From IMG/VR virus record IMGVR_UViG_3300043438_000288, positions 1-42,797 of that record: DNA of 42,797 nt; one strand, given 5' to 3'. Numbering within the stretch: position 1 is the stretch's first letter; the number at the start of each line of letters is the position of its first letter. Below the pieces are notes generated by a model. The model ran no database searches, was not told where the DNA came from, and saw only the letters and a program-made list of their open reading frames with translations. The DNA comes from a virus. The translations under genes were made by a program, and so were the position numbers. This document shows, in pieces, positions 7,576 through 16,953 of the stretch.

Positions 7576-8682
7576 ATGACTGCTTTATGGATTCAGCCAG
7601 AAGAGTTGGGCGACTACGCCAACTCTGAGTATGCGCTGGAGGCTGCTAAGACTGCATCTCATCTTTTATGGGCTATGTCTGGTCGTAAATATTCAGGAGA
7701 AACTATTGTCACGGAACGCTACACTTGTGTACTTCGTCGCTCCCGTTTAGGCTCCTCCAACAAAAACACAGACGGCGTTTTGTTTGGTGGGACTGTCTAC
7801 AACATTCCGTCTGCCGATTTTGACTACGACGAGTACTCTTCTCTAACCGTAGACGGTATCTCACCTGAATCTAGAATCAAGTTGCGTGGCGGTCCAGTAA
7901 CTAGAATCATCACAATCAGAAACCGAAACGGTTCTTTGATTGACCCAACAAGTTATTACTTAGTGGACCACTCGACTATCCATGTGAGCCTAGCCACTCC
8001 TTGGACCCCTTGTAATACTGAAGTTACTTATGCTTATGGTCAGAACCCACCTACATCTGGAAAAATGGCAGCCCGCACGCTAGCCATTGAATTTGCCAAG
8101 TTGTGGTCTGACGATGAAACTTGCGCTCTCCCGCAACGCGTAACTTCTGTCTCGCGACAAGGTGTCTCTTTCACTATTCTTGACCAGCAGGACTTTATTC
8201 AAGAACTGCGTACTGGTCTTTATGCTGTTGACTTGTTCCTAAAGACTGTCAACCCAGATGGTGCTAGAAGGAAGACTAAGGTCTACTCTGTAGACACCCC
8301 GCGAGCCAGAAGATACAACCCTAAGGAACTGGTCTACACAACTGGCGTAAAAGACCTAATTGTCCCACCTGGTTCGGGCAACACTGGAACTGTGACTTTA
8401 GGCTTAGCAAACATCAATGCCACTTTCTTGACTAGCCAAGCAGGTTGGACACCAGCCCTAACTATCAAGAGTTACTCAGGCATTAAGTCTCAGACTCTCG
8501 CTAACACTTCGGCAAATGTCAATACCTCGGCTTCTACAATCACCCTGTCCTCTGGCTATTCAGAAACACTGGCCACCATAGGTATGGTCGACCCCGGCAC
8601 TTGGGACTTATACGCTACCCACACAAATAACAGCGTTGTGCTGATTACTAGCGGAAACCTAAAAATCAACCTAAACGGTTAG
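7576..8682 (+). CDS. Head-to-tail adaptor with C-terminal beta domain
   Basis: This 368-residue protein has AAGGA ahead of its start. Residues 1-250 resemble the adaptor (gp6/gp15-like) proteins that sit under the portal: a helical N-terminus (WIQPEELGDY, EAAKTASHLLWAMSGRKYSG), a central beta region (VTRIITIRNRNG, STIHVSLATPWTPCNTEVTY), and a helical section (GKMAARTLAIEFAKLW, RVTSVSRQGVSFTILD) ending at LRTGLYAVDLFLKTVNP. Residues about 260-368 form an additional Ser/Thr/Asn-rich beta domain of immunoglobulin type, probably exposed at the neck. It is unusual that the adaptor follows the tail tube genes. Assigned from motif resemblance and from the neck genes that follow it. Confidence 0.65.
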   Translation: MTALWIQPEELGDYANSEYALEAAKTASHLLWAMSGRKYSGETIVTERYTCVLRRSRLGSSNKNTDGVLFGGTVYNIPSADFDYDEYSSLTVDGISPESRIKLRGGPVTRIITIRNRNGSLIDPTSYYLVDHSTIHVSLATPWTPCNTEVTYAYGQNPPTSGKMAARTLAIEFAKLWSDDETCALPQRVTSVSRQGVSFTILDQQDFIQELRTGLYAVDLFLKTVNPDGARRKTKVYSVDTPRARRYNPKELVYTTGVKDLIVPPGSGNTGTVTLGLANINATFLTSQAGWTPALTIKSYSGIKSQTLANTSANVNTSASTITLSSGYSETLATIGMVDPGTWDLYATHTNNSVVLITSGNLKINLNG

Positions 8683-8720
8683 TTCTACAATAGAAGTAGC
8701 CCATAAATAGAAGGAACAAA

Positions 8721-8936
8721 ATGGTACACATTCAGACAAACTTCACCGCCGAGTCGATGAACACTGGTAAAAAGGCAGATGCTGTAGTAGCACCTGTAAA
8801 GGCAGAGCCTAAGAAAAAGGCTAAGCCAGAGCCAGTTGTAGTCGAGACCCCAGTTGTTGAAGAAGTAGTAGTGGTTGAAGAGACCCCTGTTGCTGAAGAA
8901 GCAGTTGTAGTCGAAGAGGCTCCAGTAGCCGAATAG
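8721..8936 (+). CDS. Small Val/Glu/Pro-rich low-complexity protein
   Basis: This 71-residue protein starts at an ATG with AAGGA upstream. The first 25 residues are ordinary; then comes a Lys/Pro-rich stretch (PKKKAKPEP) and an imperfect repeat of VVVEE(T/A)PVAEE that runs to the C-terminus. No known domain is recognised. The acidic repeat resembles in composition the N-terminal extension of the major capsid protein (about residues 80-215), so a role in head assembly or in joining head and tail is possible but unproven. It ends 9 bp before the tail terminator-like gene, which suggests co-translation. Confidence 0.6.
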   Translation: MVHIQTNFTAESMNTGKKADAVVAPVKAEPKKKAKPEPVVVETPVVEEVVVVEETPVAEEAVVVEEAPVAE

Positions 8937-8945
8937 TAGGCAAAA

Positions 8946-9449
8946 ATGTCCCTAACAACAATCGCAGATGTTTCGGAAGATGCCCTCAATCTAAAAAATA
9001 TGATGGATGGCATTATTTCTCGTATCGAGACTGTCTTCCAAACATACAATGTGCCACTACCCACACGCCGTTATTGGACAATGGGTGAAGTTGCTATTGA
9101 CTGCGAACAAGTTGTTGTGAACTTCCTACAGATGTACTTGGGTACTCCAGGTGATGAAGCATCTACCCCTCAGCGTTGCCATGTGCCACGCACCGCATCT
9201 GTTGTTATCAGCATTTCAAGACCCGTGGCGACCGTTGGTCAGAACGGCAGACCTCCTAGCGGCGATAAAATCACCGAAAGTTCTTACTCTTCTGCTATAG
9301 ATGCTTGGGTTTTGATGGAATGTATCCGCGAATTTGATATGTGGGATGATTCTGGATACGGCTTGGGAGTGATTGCGACTATTGACACTTCTGGTCCAGA
9401 GGGTGGTTTCCAAACTGTCAATATGCAACTAACACTAGCGGTGCCATAA
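8946..9449 (+). CDS. Putative tail terminator / neck protein
   Basis: This 167-residue protein lies between the adaptor and the gp10-like gene, the usual place of the tail terminator or stopper. Recognisable actinophage-type features are the helical N-terminus (LNLKNMMDGIISRIETVF), PTRRYWTMGEVAIDCEQVVV, then CHVPRTASVVISISRPV and the C-terminal beta strand GGFQTVNMQLTLAVP. No clear Shine-Dalgarno precedes the ATG. Its stop overlaps the next start (TAATG), so the two are probably translationally coupled. Terminator versus stopper cannot be separated without structure comparison. Confidence 0.5.
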   Translation: MSLTTIADVSEDALNLKNMMDGIISRIETVFQTYNVPLPTRRYWTMGEVAIDCEQVVVNFLQMYLGTPGDEASTPQRCHVPRTASVVISISRPVATVGQNGRPPSGDKITESSYSSAIDAWVLMECIREFDMWDDSGYGLGVIATIDTSGPEGGFQTVNMQLTLAVP

Positions 9450-10006
9450 TGCCTAGGGGGTTTCCAGACAGTTGGGGACTTTGGGCTGCTCAAAGAGCAT
9501 TTAGGGGCATAAAAGGTAGTGGTGCTAGAGCGGTTCGTGCTGCTGGCGGTGGCTCTTCTACTCACTACACATACAAATTCAGCCACCTAAACTTACATAA
9601 AATAAGACTTGACGCGTACACAAAAACTGCCAAAGGTCCAATTTGGGGGATTCTACAAAGAAGAGGAAAATTGGTAGTTGCTCTAGCCAAAAGGCAAGTG
9701 GGAGTGGACACTGGTCGACTCAAAAACTCTATAAATATGGAGCATAAGACTGCTCGCTATGGACAAGAACTAAGAATAGGCTCTAAAAATAAGATTGCTT
9801 ATTTACACCACGAAGGCACTAAGCCTCACCTAATTGTCCCTAAAACCGCTCCCCAACTTGTCTTTATGAGTAAGGGTAGAATTATCCGCACTCAGATGGT
9901 GAGACACCCAGGAACCAGACCGAACCAGTTCCTATCCGACCAACTTTTTGTATTCCAAGACTTAGGTGCCGTTTACACTGGAAAGTCCTTTCCACCAGTC
10001 AAATAG
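9449..10006 (+). CDS. HK97 gp10-like neck / tail completion protein
   Basis: This 185-residue protein overlaps the previous gene by one base. The middle and C-terminal parts carry the family's signature: VGVDTGRLKNSI, the motif LHHEGTKPHLIVP (conserved H-x-G-T-x-P-H), LVFMSKGR, and MVRHPGTRPNQFL (conserved HPGT and a following FL). Members join the head connector to the tail tube. The basic, Gly-rich N-terminus (residues 1-50) is longer than usual for this family. Confidence comes from the HxGT and HPGT motif pair and the gene order. Confidence 0.7.
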   Translation: MPRGFPDSWGLWAAQRAFRGIKGSGARAVRAAGGGSSTHYTYKFSHLNLHKIRLDAYTKTAKGPIWGILQRRGKLVVALAKRQVGVDTGRLKNSINMEHKTARYGQELRIGSKNKIAYLHHEGTKPHLIVPKTAPQLVFMSKGRIIRTQMVRHPGTRPNQFLSDQLFVFQDLGAVYTGKSFPPVK

Positions 10007-10093
10007 CCATAATCAGTAGTTTTTTTATAAAGTAAAATAGTCATAGGTTGAACCTCAACCTAATTACACATTCACAAGAAAGACTATACGAAT
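10007..10093 (+). promoter_or_regulatory. Intergenic region with 8-bp inverted repeat
   Basis: This 87-bp gap contains a T-run at 10020-10026, a -10-like GTAAAATA at 10032-10039 and a perfect inverted repeat TAGGTTGA (10044-10051) / TCAACCTA (10055-10062) with a 3-base loop. The T-run lies before, not after, the hairpin, so it is not a standard rightward terminator. A promoter with an operator, or an RNA hairpin upstream of the chaperone gene, are possible. Confidence 0.35.
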
Positions 10094-10429
10094 ATGGCTA
10101 GATTCAAAGACTTTGGAAACGGCGGAGACGCTGGAGAAAAGACCCCAATTTCATTCAAACTCTGGGACAAAGAGTTCCACTGCGTTCCAGTAATTCAAGG
10201 AAAACTTCTTTTAGAAATTGTTTCCGACTCCTCTTCAGAAGATGCATCAAAGTCCGCTCAGGTAATGGAAAAGTTTTTTTCTGCTGTCCTAAAGCCAGAA
10301 AGCAAAAAAGAGTTTGATGCAGTTCTATCTGACCAAGAGAAAATTACCAGCATAGAAACTCTTGGAGAAATTGTTGCTTGGTTGATGGAAGAGTACTCAA
10401 ACCGCCCAAAAGAGCAGTCGACGGACTAA
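10094..10429 (+). CDS. Tail assembly chaperone, short form (gpG-like)
   Basis: This 111-residue protein sits just before the tape measure gene, the standard place for tail assembly chaperones. It is small, mixed helical (FKLWDKEFHCVPVIQGKLLLEIV, MEKFFSAVLKPESKKEFDAVL, LGEIVAWLMEEYSNRP), as in other actinophage chaperones. The upstream Shine-Dalgarno is weak (AGAAAG). A slippery heptamer near its 3' end allows a -1 shift into the overlapping frame, giving the long form. The chaperone role, coating the tape measure during tail assembly, is inferred from position and the frameshift arrangement. Confidence 0.8.
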   Translation: MARFKDFGNGGDAGEKTPISFKLWDKEFHCVPVIQGKLLLEIVSDSSSEDASKSAQVMEKFFSAVLKPESKKEFDAVLSDQEKITSIETLGEIVAWLMEEYSNRPKEQSTD

Positions 10430-10824
10430 CGCAGTGGGCGGTCAGTATATGGCCGTATGTAAATGGGAAAGCGCTAATGAGTGGTCTACAACTTTCGAGC
10501 ATGGAAGCAAGCCAAATGCTAGATGTCATTCATTATCTTTTTGAGGATGATATGCGCTACTCTTCGGGAGAGCAAGCGGAAGCCGTCGGAAAGTCTAGAG
10601 AAATTCTTTATAGACAACTTTACGATGTCGAGTATATCTTTGCGGGTTCGTCAAGGTCGTCTAGGTCTGGCAATAACAGTAATTCTTTTGACGACTTTGA
10701 CAACCTACAACCTTTTGACCCAAAGAAGAAAGTAACAAAACCTTACATCCCTCCTACCCAGTTCGACCCCGATAGTGGACTTCCGATGAGTGGCAATGGA
10801 TTACTAGAAGCGCCACTCAACTAA
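10094..10824 (+). CDS. Tail assembly chaperone, frameshifted long form (gpGT-like)
   Basis: The second reading frame (open from before 10378 to the stop at 10822-10824) lacks a ribosome binding site and overlaps the end of the short form. Reading 106 codons in the first frame, slipping back one base at C CCA AAA (10405-10411), and continuing from AGA at 10411 gives a fusion of 243 residues. The added part runs RAVDGLTQWAVSIWPYVNG, then helices (LQLSSMEASQMLDVIHYLFE) and a disordered Ser/Asn and Pro-rich end. The equivalent long product in lambda-like and actinophage systems recruits tail tube subunits to the tape measure. Coordinates are those of the whole span with a -1 shift inside. Confidence 0.8.
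10405..10411 (+). other. -1 ribosomal slippery site C CCA AAA
   Basis: In the frame of the short chaperone the heptamer is read as cgC CCA AAA G, an exact X XXY YYZ pattern with X = C, Y = A, Z = A. Slipping back one base puts both tRNAs on CCC and AAA and moves translation into the downstream frame. It lies 18 bases before the zero-frame stop codon, the usual arrangement. Confidence 0.8.
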
Positions 10825-10839
10825 GGAGGTGAACAATAA

Positions 10840-13800
10840 ATGCCAGTAGTTGGTGAAGCCCATATTATTGTTAGGGCTATCACTACCAATGTTGCCAAAG
10901 ACATCAGAAATGGTTTCAATGGCGTAAGTGGTAGTGGTGGCAAGAACGCACAAAAAGCAGGTGAAAACCTATCTTCAAAGTTTATGCGTGGCTTTAACAA
11001 AGGCTCAGAAATAAACTTCTTGACTGGAATCTCTAAGGGCTTACAAGAGATGACCCCGAGTGCTCAGCAGGGGTATGAAACAATAAATCAGTTAATTGTG
11101 ACTGGCTATAAGGGTACAGTGATGGCTAGCGCCTTTGCTGGGGCTATTGGAGTCATAATTGGTGCTCTTGTTACATTAGTCGCTGCCGCTGCTGGTGCTG
11201 CCACATCGTTAACCGCAGTAATCGGTCTATTCATATCAATGAAGGCTGCTTCGGCGGTAGCCAAATTTGCCATGAATGGCGTAGGCGAAGCGGTTCAACA
11301 AGCAACACAGCAACAAAAAACTCAAGTAGAGACTCTAAAAAATTTACGAGAGGAACTACAGCAACTAAAATTTGATGCCGAAGACGCCGCTCTTGCCGAA
11401 GAAAACGCTGCCATTGCCTTAGAAAAGGCTCGTGAGGGTCTCGCCAGAACTGCTGATTTGCCAGCAGACTCCCGTGCTCGTCGCGAGGCAGAAATTGCTT
11501 ATAAGCAAGCGGACCTAAACTATCGTCGCGCTAAAGATAGAAGCGCTGACCTCAATGAAGAACTTAAGACTGGGGCAAAGGCTAGAGCCAAGGCTGCCTC
11601 TCAAGACCCATATGCCAACCTCACCAACACTCAAAAGGGGTTTGCCAAGTTTCTTGTAAAACTACAGCCAATTTTTAAGAACCTAAGGGAAGTGGTAGCG
11701 CAAGGTTTCTTGCCAGCGTTACAAAACGGGCTTACTCAACTAATTACTTCTGGGACTTTCAATGACATTTTTAACGGAATCAAAAGCATTGGTGATGCCC
11801 TAGGAAAAGCAACAAAAGTTGTATTTGACTTCTTCTCCTCGGCTGAGGCTGGAAGATATCTAAGAGAAATCTTTGAAACTATTTCTCAGGTTACAAAAGA
11901 GTTTGGACCTATTCTCTCTAAGTTCTTTAAAGCGTTCCTAAAAATTCTTGCCGCCTCCTCTCCAATTGTTCTGAGGCTTGCTAACTTTATTTCTAGAATT
12001 CTCGGGGACTTCAATGAATTACTAGATGCCACTGGCGATGTTGGTCTTCGCAAATTCTTTATCACAGCCGCTGATATGGCTGGCAAGTTTGGCAAGATTT
12101 TTGGCAACATTTTTGGCGGGTTTTCCAAGATTGTTATGGCTAACTTTGGTCCTGGTACTGGTGGAGACTATCTCCTCAACTGGTTGATTGAGGCTACTCA
12201 GGGCTTTGGCACAATGGGCAAGAGTGGTGGAGACCTAAAGACTTTCTTCAATGGCGTTGCTCTAAACGCTAAAAAAATGTTTAGCGGTATTGGTAGCATC
12301 ATCGAGCAAATTGTCAAGATTGGTGCTGACCCTAACATCGGTGCTTTCTTTGAAAAAATTAAGGAGGCTTCTCCATATTTCAGTAGCATCTTGAAAAAGG
12401 CTGGACAAGCACTACCTACAGTTGCAACTTTGATTGTAAAAATTGTTGAGATTATTGACAAACTTACAGACGACGCTGCTATTGACAACTTCTTCAAAAC
12501 CTTGGTTGCTGGTGCTGATGTGTTTAGCAACATACTTGGTAACCCAGTTGTGAAGAGCATTATGGCGTTTACTGGTCAAATCAAGGCTGTAACGCTAGGT
12601 GTTGGTGAAATTGGCAAAAAGGCTAAACCAGTATTTGACTTCCTGACCCAAACTGTTACAAATGTTACTGGGTTCTTCGGTAAAGCCCAAGAAGTAATTA
12701 CTGGCACAAAAGAAGCGTTTGGCACCGTTGTAACAGTAAACGCTGGGCTAAGGAGCGCTGTAAAGAAGACTACCGACAGTTTCAAAGCAGCAGCAAAGAT
12801 ATGGCCTAAGTTCTCAAGCGGTGTAAACCAAGCCAGAGACTTTACTGGACTTTTATCTAAGCAAACTGGAGCGTTTATGAAAAACGCTACAGAAGGTACT
12901 CGCAAACACCTTAACGGGAACACGATGCTTGTTAGAGGTTATGGTCGCCTAAAACTCGCCATTGAGACTACAGCCCTAAGATTCAAACTATTTAAGATTG
13001 GGTTCCTAAAAGGATTCACTCAGATGGCTGCTAGCCAGAACAAGTCTATTGCCCTGTTTGGAAGAATGGGTGTGGCTATGATGGCGGCTAACCCTATCCT
13101 GCTAATTATCGGTCTGATTGTTGCCGCCTTTGCTGTGTTGTTCACAACAAATGAAAAATTCCGCAATCAAATAATTGAAACATTCCAGCCAGCCCTAGAA
13201 GCACTAAAAGAGGCTTTTGCGACAATTATGGTTGCCCTACAGCCAGTGATTCTTTCTTTCAAGTACCTTATGGAGACTCTTTTTGGTGGCTCCAACGGCG
13301 GTGGCGGTCCCCTAACTAAATTCTTTGTAGTTTTGGCTGAAGTCATTAGCAAACTTGTAGTTGCCCTAGCACCACTTATTGCTAACTTGATTAGCAAGTT
13401 GATGCCAATTGTAGAGAAATTACTTCAAATTCTCATTCCGATTGTTGAAATATTTATGACGCTTGTAAGCGGAATATTAGAGGCACTTGCTCCTGTACTT
13501 ATCGTTCTTGCTGACGCATTTGGCGCAATTGTGACTGTAATTATGGACCTATTGATGCCAGTAATTGACGGTCTTATGGGATATCTGATGCCACTGTTCA
13601 CTTTCTGGACTCAGATGATTCAACTTATTGCTGGATTCTTTGAGGCTCTATTCTCTGGCGACTGGGATAAGTTTGGGAAACTATTCCGCGACTTGGGTCA
13701 AGGAATTGTTCAGTCTTTGGCTGATATGTTTACTGGGTTCATCAACCTACTAATCACCTTGTTGAATATGCTATTCAAGGTTGCAATGTTGCACCCGCTT

Positions 13801-14178
13801 ATCGGGTTCCTAGCAGACACTGTAAACGCTTTGTCTGGTGGTGCTATTGACATTAGGGCGGCCGTTGACCAAGGTCTAATTCCACCTGTGCCTCGCTTTG
13901 TAGTTCCGCAACTTTTCGCTGAGGGTGGTATTGTCTCCCCGTCTGCTGGTGGAACTCTAGGTATTATTGGTGAGGCTGGTAGACCAGAGCGCGTTGAGCC
14001 ACTTGACCCAGACGGACTTTCTAAGAGAGACAAGGCAATGATTGAAATGATGAGTGGCGGTGCTGCTGGCGGAATCAATGTCACCGTAAACGGAACTCCA
14101 GATATGGATGTCAACGCTCTTGCTGCCGAAGTAAGCCGAAGACTTGCTTTCCAAATGCGTAAAGGTGCTGCTATCTAA
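10840..14178 (+). CDS. Tape measure protein
   Basis: This 1,112-residue protein is preceded by a near-perfect Shine-Dalgarno (AAGGAGGTGA). It contains an N-terminal Gly-rich region, a hydrophobic stretch at about 93-145 (Ala/Gly/Val-rich), a coiled coil at about 150-247 (many Glu/Ala/Arg heptads), long amphipathic repeats with regularly spaced Phe/Ile (for example FGKIFGNIFGGFSK), a membrane-like segment at about 744-780, and a long hydrophobic stretch at about 843-937. The C-terminus has the classic tape measure ending (LFAEGGIVSPSAGGTLGI, GEAGRPERVEPL). The family spans the tail lumen and sets tail length; about 1.5 angstrom per residue would give a tail near 165 nm, a rule-of-thumb estimate. 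No lysozyme or peptidase motif was recognised in it. Its stop overlaps the next start (TAATG). Confidence 0.92.
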   Translation: MPVVGEAHIIVRAITTNVAKDIRNGFNGVSGSGGKNAQKAGENLSSKFMRGFNKGSEINFLTGISKGLQEMTPSAQQGYETINQLIVTGYKGTVMASAFAGAIGVIIGALVTLVAAAAGAATSLTAVIGLFISMKAASAVAKFAMNGVGEAVQQATQQQKTQVETLKNLREELQQLKFDAEDAALAEENAAIALEKAREGLARTADLPADSRARREAEIAYKQADLNYRRAKDRSADLNEELKTGAKARAKAASQDPYANLTNTQKGFAKFLVKLQPIFKNLREVVAQGFLPALQNGLTQLITSGTFNDIFNGIKSIGDALGKATKVVFDFFSSAEAGRYLREIFETISQVTKEFGPILSKFFKAFLKILAASSPIVLRLANFISRILGDFNELLDATGDVGLRKFFITAADMAGKFGKIFGNIFGGFSKIVMANFGPGTGGDYLLNWLIEATQGFGTMGKSGGDLKTFFNGVALNAKKMFSGIGSIIEQIVKIGADPNIGAFFEKIKEASPYFSSILKKAGQALPTVATLIVKIVEIIDKLTDDAAIDNFFKTLVAGADVFSNILGNPVVKSIMAFTGQIKAVTLGVGEIGKKAKPVFDFLTQTVTNVTGFFGKAQEVITGTKEAFGTVVTVNAGLRSAVKKTTDSFKAAAKIWPKFSSGVNQARDFTGLLSKQTGAFMKNATEGTRKHLNGNTMLVRGYGRLKLAIETTALRFKLFKIGFLKGFTQMAASQNKSIALFGRMGVAMMAANPILLIIGLIVAAFAVLFTTNEKFRNQIIETFQPALEALKEAFATIMVALQPVILSFKYLMETLFGGSNGGGGPLTKFFVVLAEVISKLVVALAPLIANLISKLMPIVEKLLQILIPIVEIFMTLVSGILEALAPVLIVLADAFGAIVTVIMDLLMPVIDGLMGYLMPLFTFWTQMIQLIAGFFEALFSGDWDKFGKLFRDLGQGIVQSLADMFTGFINLLITLLNMLFKVAMLHPLIGFLADTVNALSGGAIDIRAAVDQGLIPPVPRFVVPQLFAEGGIVSPSAGGTLGIIGEAGRPERVEPLDPDGLSKRDKAMIEMMSGGAAGGINVTVNGTPDMDVNALAAEVSRRLAFQMRKGAAI

Positions 14179-16913
14179 TGGCTACTGTATATAACTTGTT
14201 AACTAATCCGTCTTTTATTGCCAACACGACTGGTTGGAGTGGGCTGGCAATCAGCGGTGGCACTAACCCAACCATTAGCACGGACACTAGCGACCCTTTA
14301 TATGGTACTGGGTTCTCAGCAAAAGTAACCTTTGCCGCTACTAGCCCTTTTAGCGGTCTAATCACAGACGACTCTTACAGAGTTGCTGTAAACGGTGGTC
14401 AAAAATACACTCTTTCGGCTTATGTAAAAGTTCCTCTTGGACAGGCTTCATCTGAATTTAAGTTGAGGGCTTATTTCTACACTGCCTCTACTGGTGGCTC
14501 TAACACAACTTTAGACTCAGCGCCTACAAAGATTACTTCCCACGACGGTTGGGTCAGACTTGTATTCACCTTTGAGGTGCCAACCTCTGCTTCTTACACG
14601 CACTTTAGGTCTTATATTTTTAGAAGCACCACCACTGACCCAGGCGAGAACTATAACTTCTTGGTAGATGCTGTTCAGTTACAAACTGGCACTGAAGCCA
14701 CATCTCTTATTTATGACCAAGGTCAGAAGAACAAACTTGTAGATAAGGCTCTTTCCCCTGTCTACATCGACCACCTAACTGGTATGAAACTCAAGGCGGA
14801 CATCCGTCTTGGCGATTTTGTATTCAACCGCATCGACGAATACGGCGTGGTTTGGGTCGTTGACAATGTTCAAGGCTGGTGGTCATTGCCAGACATTGAA
14901 ATGCAGGACCTACCTCGTGGGTGGGGCGATGGTTCCTACACAACCTACGGCAGATACAGTGCTAGACAGATTACTATTACTGGAAGTTTTCTCGTGCAAG
15001 ACACAGACACGCAACTTGAAGATGCTAGAGGTCGCCTAATCAACGCCATCAACTTGGTGAAAAAAGACGCTTGGCTAATTCTCGATGAAGAAATTCCTAA
15101 GGCTCTAAAGGTAAGAATAAGTGGTACTCCCGAAATATCCACTACAAATGCCAGAGGTAGGACAGACTTCTCTATTGGTCTAGTTTCCGCTGACCCAATC
15201 AAATACAAGTGGGCAGACGCTAGAGATGACGGCTACGCTTTAGCGACAGCCAACTCCAACGCTGAAGTAGTTACCATCAGAAATGAGGGAAACACTCCAG
15301 TAAGCGCCGTTTTTGAAATTGTTGGACCAACCACTGGACCTGTGTCTATCTTTAATAGAACATCCGAGCAACTAATAGATGTAATTTACAAGTTGGATAA
15401 GTACAAATCTTTCACTGTATCTGGCTCTCAGGTTTCAGATGGCAACCTAGTATTCACTACATCCGATACCCACGGATTCACCGTTGGAGACGCCGTAGAT
15501 GTTGTAGGTGTTATTGACACTTTTGATATTGCATCTGTAGTTTGTTCTGTGGCCAACTCAATTGACATTGTCACTTCAATTAAGCACAATTTCTCTGTTG
15601 GTCAAGAGATACAGTTGACTGGTGTTGCTGCTTTATCTGGCACTACTTATGATGCTGTTACTAATGGTGTTTACTATATTACAAATGTATACGCATCTAG
15701 TGGCGACTATTACAGATTTAGAGCCACTAAAGTGGGTCTCACCTTGTCGGTCGCTGGTGCTCAAACCGTGACCGACGCAAGTGGGGAGAATTCCACCAAT
15801 ACTAGGTTTAGTGTTTTCGCTAACTTGTCAACCATCTCCTACAATGGCGACAGCAACATAGGTTTAGTAAATACCGATGATACGCACGGATTTATCGTTG
15901 GAGACCAAATTGTCTTGTCAAACACCAGCGACGCTTATAACGGAACATATGTGGTCGTAGGTACCCCGTCTACTACATCATTTGAAGTAAACATCTTTGG
16001 GTCCCAGAAAATAGTTGAAATTGATAACTACTCTTCTAGCCTCTCGCTGGGAACCATTACTTTTTCTTCTGGTGCTCTTGATGCTCAAGCAGATGATTCT
16101 GTGACTATTAGCGGTGTAAATGAAAATTTTAATGGAACTTATAAAGTAGTATCCGCCAACTCTACGGCAGTAACTTTCAACAAAACTTTTCCTAATGTAA
16201 CTACTAGCAGTACAACAGATTACGGCACCATCCAGATTTCTTCTCTAAGCACCAGAAGTTCTGTGGCATATGCTGACGGTAGGGCATACTACGGAAATAT
16301 TTATAATGGTTTCTATAATGTCGACTATGTCCCTACAAACACTTCAAAAGTGTTTAAGGTAATTAGACCTACTTTCTATGGCAATGTTTCAAATGCCACT
16401 CAGCAGAGTTATTACGGCTCAATAACCAATCCAGCCGTTGCCAGAGTGTACGGAGAAACTCTAAGCATCGATTCATACACTAGGGAAATAGCCCTAAATG
16501 GTGAACTTGGCGGTTACCGTTCAAAACTTGACACTGTTGTTGATTGGATTGAACTACAGCCAGGCGACAATGAAATCATTTTTGAGGATTTGAACAAGAG
16601 GTCAGTGGCAAATGTGCAGTACACGCACTCAACCACCACGGCAACTATAGTAACTAAGTCTGACCACAGTTTTGTTGTCGGCTCTATGGTGAAACTTATT
16701 GGTCTAAATACTATTGCTGGTGGTTCCAATGTATTTGCTAATGCTTCTATAGCAGAAGTACTTACGGTTCCAGACACTAAGTCATTTACCTTTACTCCTG
16801 ACAATGTCAACGGAGCATCAAACATCTCCACCACGGCGGTAACTTCTGGCTACATCTACGAGATTAGCCCTGCTTATGTAAACATCTACTACCGCTCAGG
16901 CTGGATTGGCTAG
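14178..16913 (+). CDS. Distal tail-like minor tail protein with N-terminal carbohydrate-binding-like domain
   Basis: This 911-residue protein directly follows the tape measure gene with a one-base overlap. Residues 1-185 look like a jelly-roll carbohydrate-binding domain (LLTNPSFIANTTGWSG, GGQKYTLSAYVKV, WVRLVFTFEVPTSASYTHF, YNFLVDAVQLQ). Residues about 190-360 resemble distal tail (Dit-type) proteins: SPVYIDHLTGMKL, VQGWWSLPDIEMQDLPRGW, GRYSARQITITGSFL, and a strand-rich section ending in GLVSADPIKYKW. Residues about 410-700 and 800-885 contain several beta-modules with the pattern T-x-x-HGF-x-VGD-x-(V/I) followed by NGTY-x-V. It is probably a ring at the tail tip that carries host-binding modules. 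Dit-like is supported by position and motif resemblance; sugar binding is inferred. Confidence 0.65.
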   Translation: MATVYNLLTNPSFIANTTGWSGLAISGGTNPTISTDTSDPLYGTGFSAKVTFAATSPFSGLITDDSYRVAVNGGQKYTLSAYVKVPLGQASSEFKLRAYFYTASTGGSNTTLDSAPTKITSHDGWVRLVFTFEVPTSASYTHFRSYIFRSTTTDPGENYNFLVDAVQLQTGTEATSLIYDQGQKNKLVDKALSPVYIDHLTGMKLKADIRLGDFVFNRIDEYGVVWVVDNVQGWWSLPDIEMQDLPRGWGDGSYTTYGRYSARQITITGSFLVQDTDTQLEDARGRLINAINLVKKDAWLILDEEIPKALKVRISGTPEISTTNARGRTDFSIGLVSADPIKYKWADARDDGYALATANSNAEVVTIRNEGNTPVSAVFEIVGPTTGPVSIFNRTSEQLIDVIYKLDKYKSFTVSGSQVSDGNLVFTTSDTHGFTVGDAVDVVGVIDTFDIASVVCSVANSIDIVTSIKHNFSVGQEIQLTGVAALSGTTYDAVTNGVYYITNVYASSGDYYRFRATKVGLTLSVAGAQTVTDASGENSTNTRFSVFANLSTISYNGDSNIGLVNTDDTHGFIVGDQIVLSNTSDAYNGTYVVVGTPSTTSFEVNIFGSQKIVEIDNYSSSLSLGTITFSSGALDAQADDSVTISGVNENFNGTYKVVSANSTAVTFNKTFPNVTTSSTTDYGTIQISSLSTRSSVAYADGRAYYGNIYNGFYNVDYVPTNTSKVFKVIRPTFYGNVSNATQQSYYGSITNPAVARVYGETLSIDSYTREIALNGELGGYRSKLDTVVDWIELQPGDNEIIFEDLNKRSVANVQYTHSTTTATIVTKSDHSFVVGSMVKLIGLNTIAGGSNVFANASIAEVLTVPDTKSFTFTPDNVNGASNISTTAVTSGYIYEISPAYVNIYYRSGWIG

Positions 16914-16953
16914 TGTATAATAATCATAAAGACAGATACATAGTTAGGTAGTT
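16914..16953 (+). promoter_or_regulatory. Perfect -10 box in the gap before the tail hub gene
   Basis: TATAAT is present at 16916-16921 in the 40-bp gap between two minor tail genes, 33 bp before the ATG at 16954. No good -35 box is seen at the right distance (16893-16898 reads CGCTCA). It may be an internal promoter, or chance in an AT-rich gap. Confidence 0.3.
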
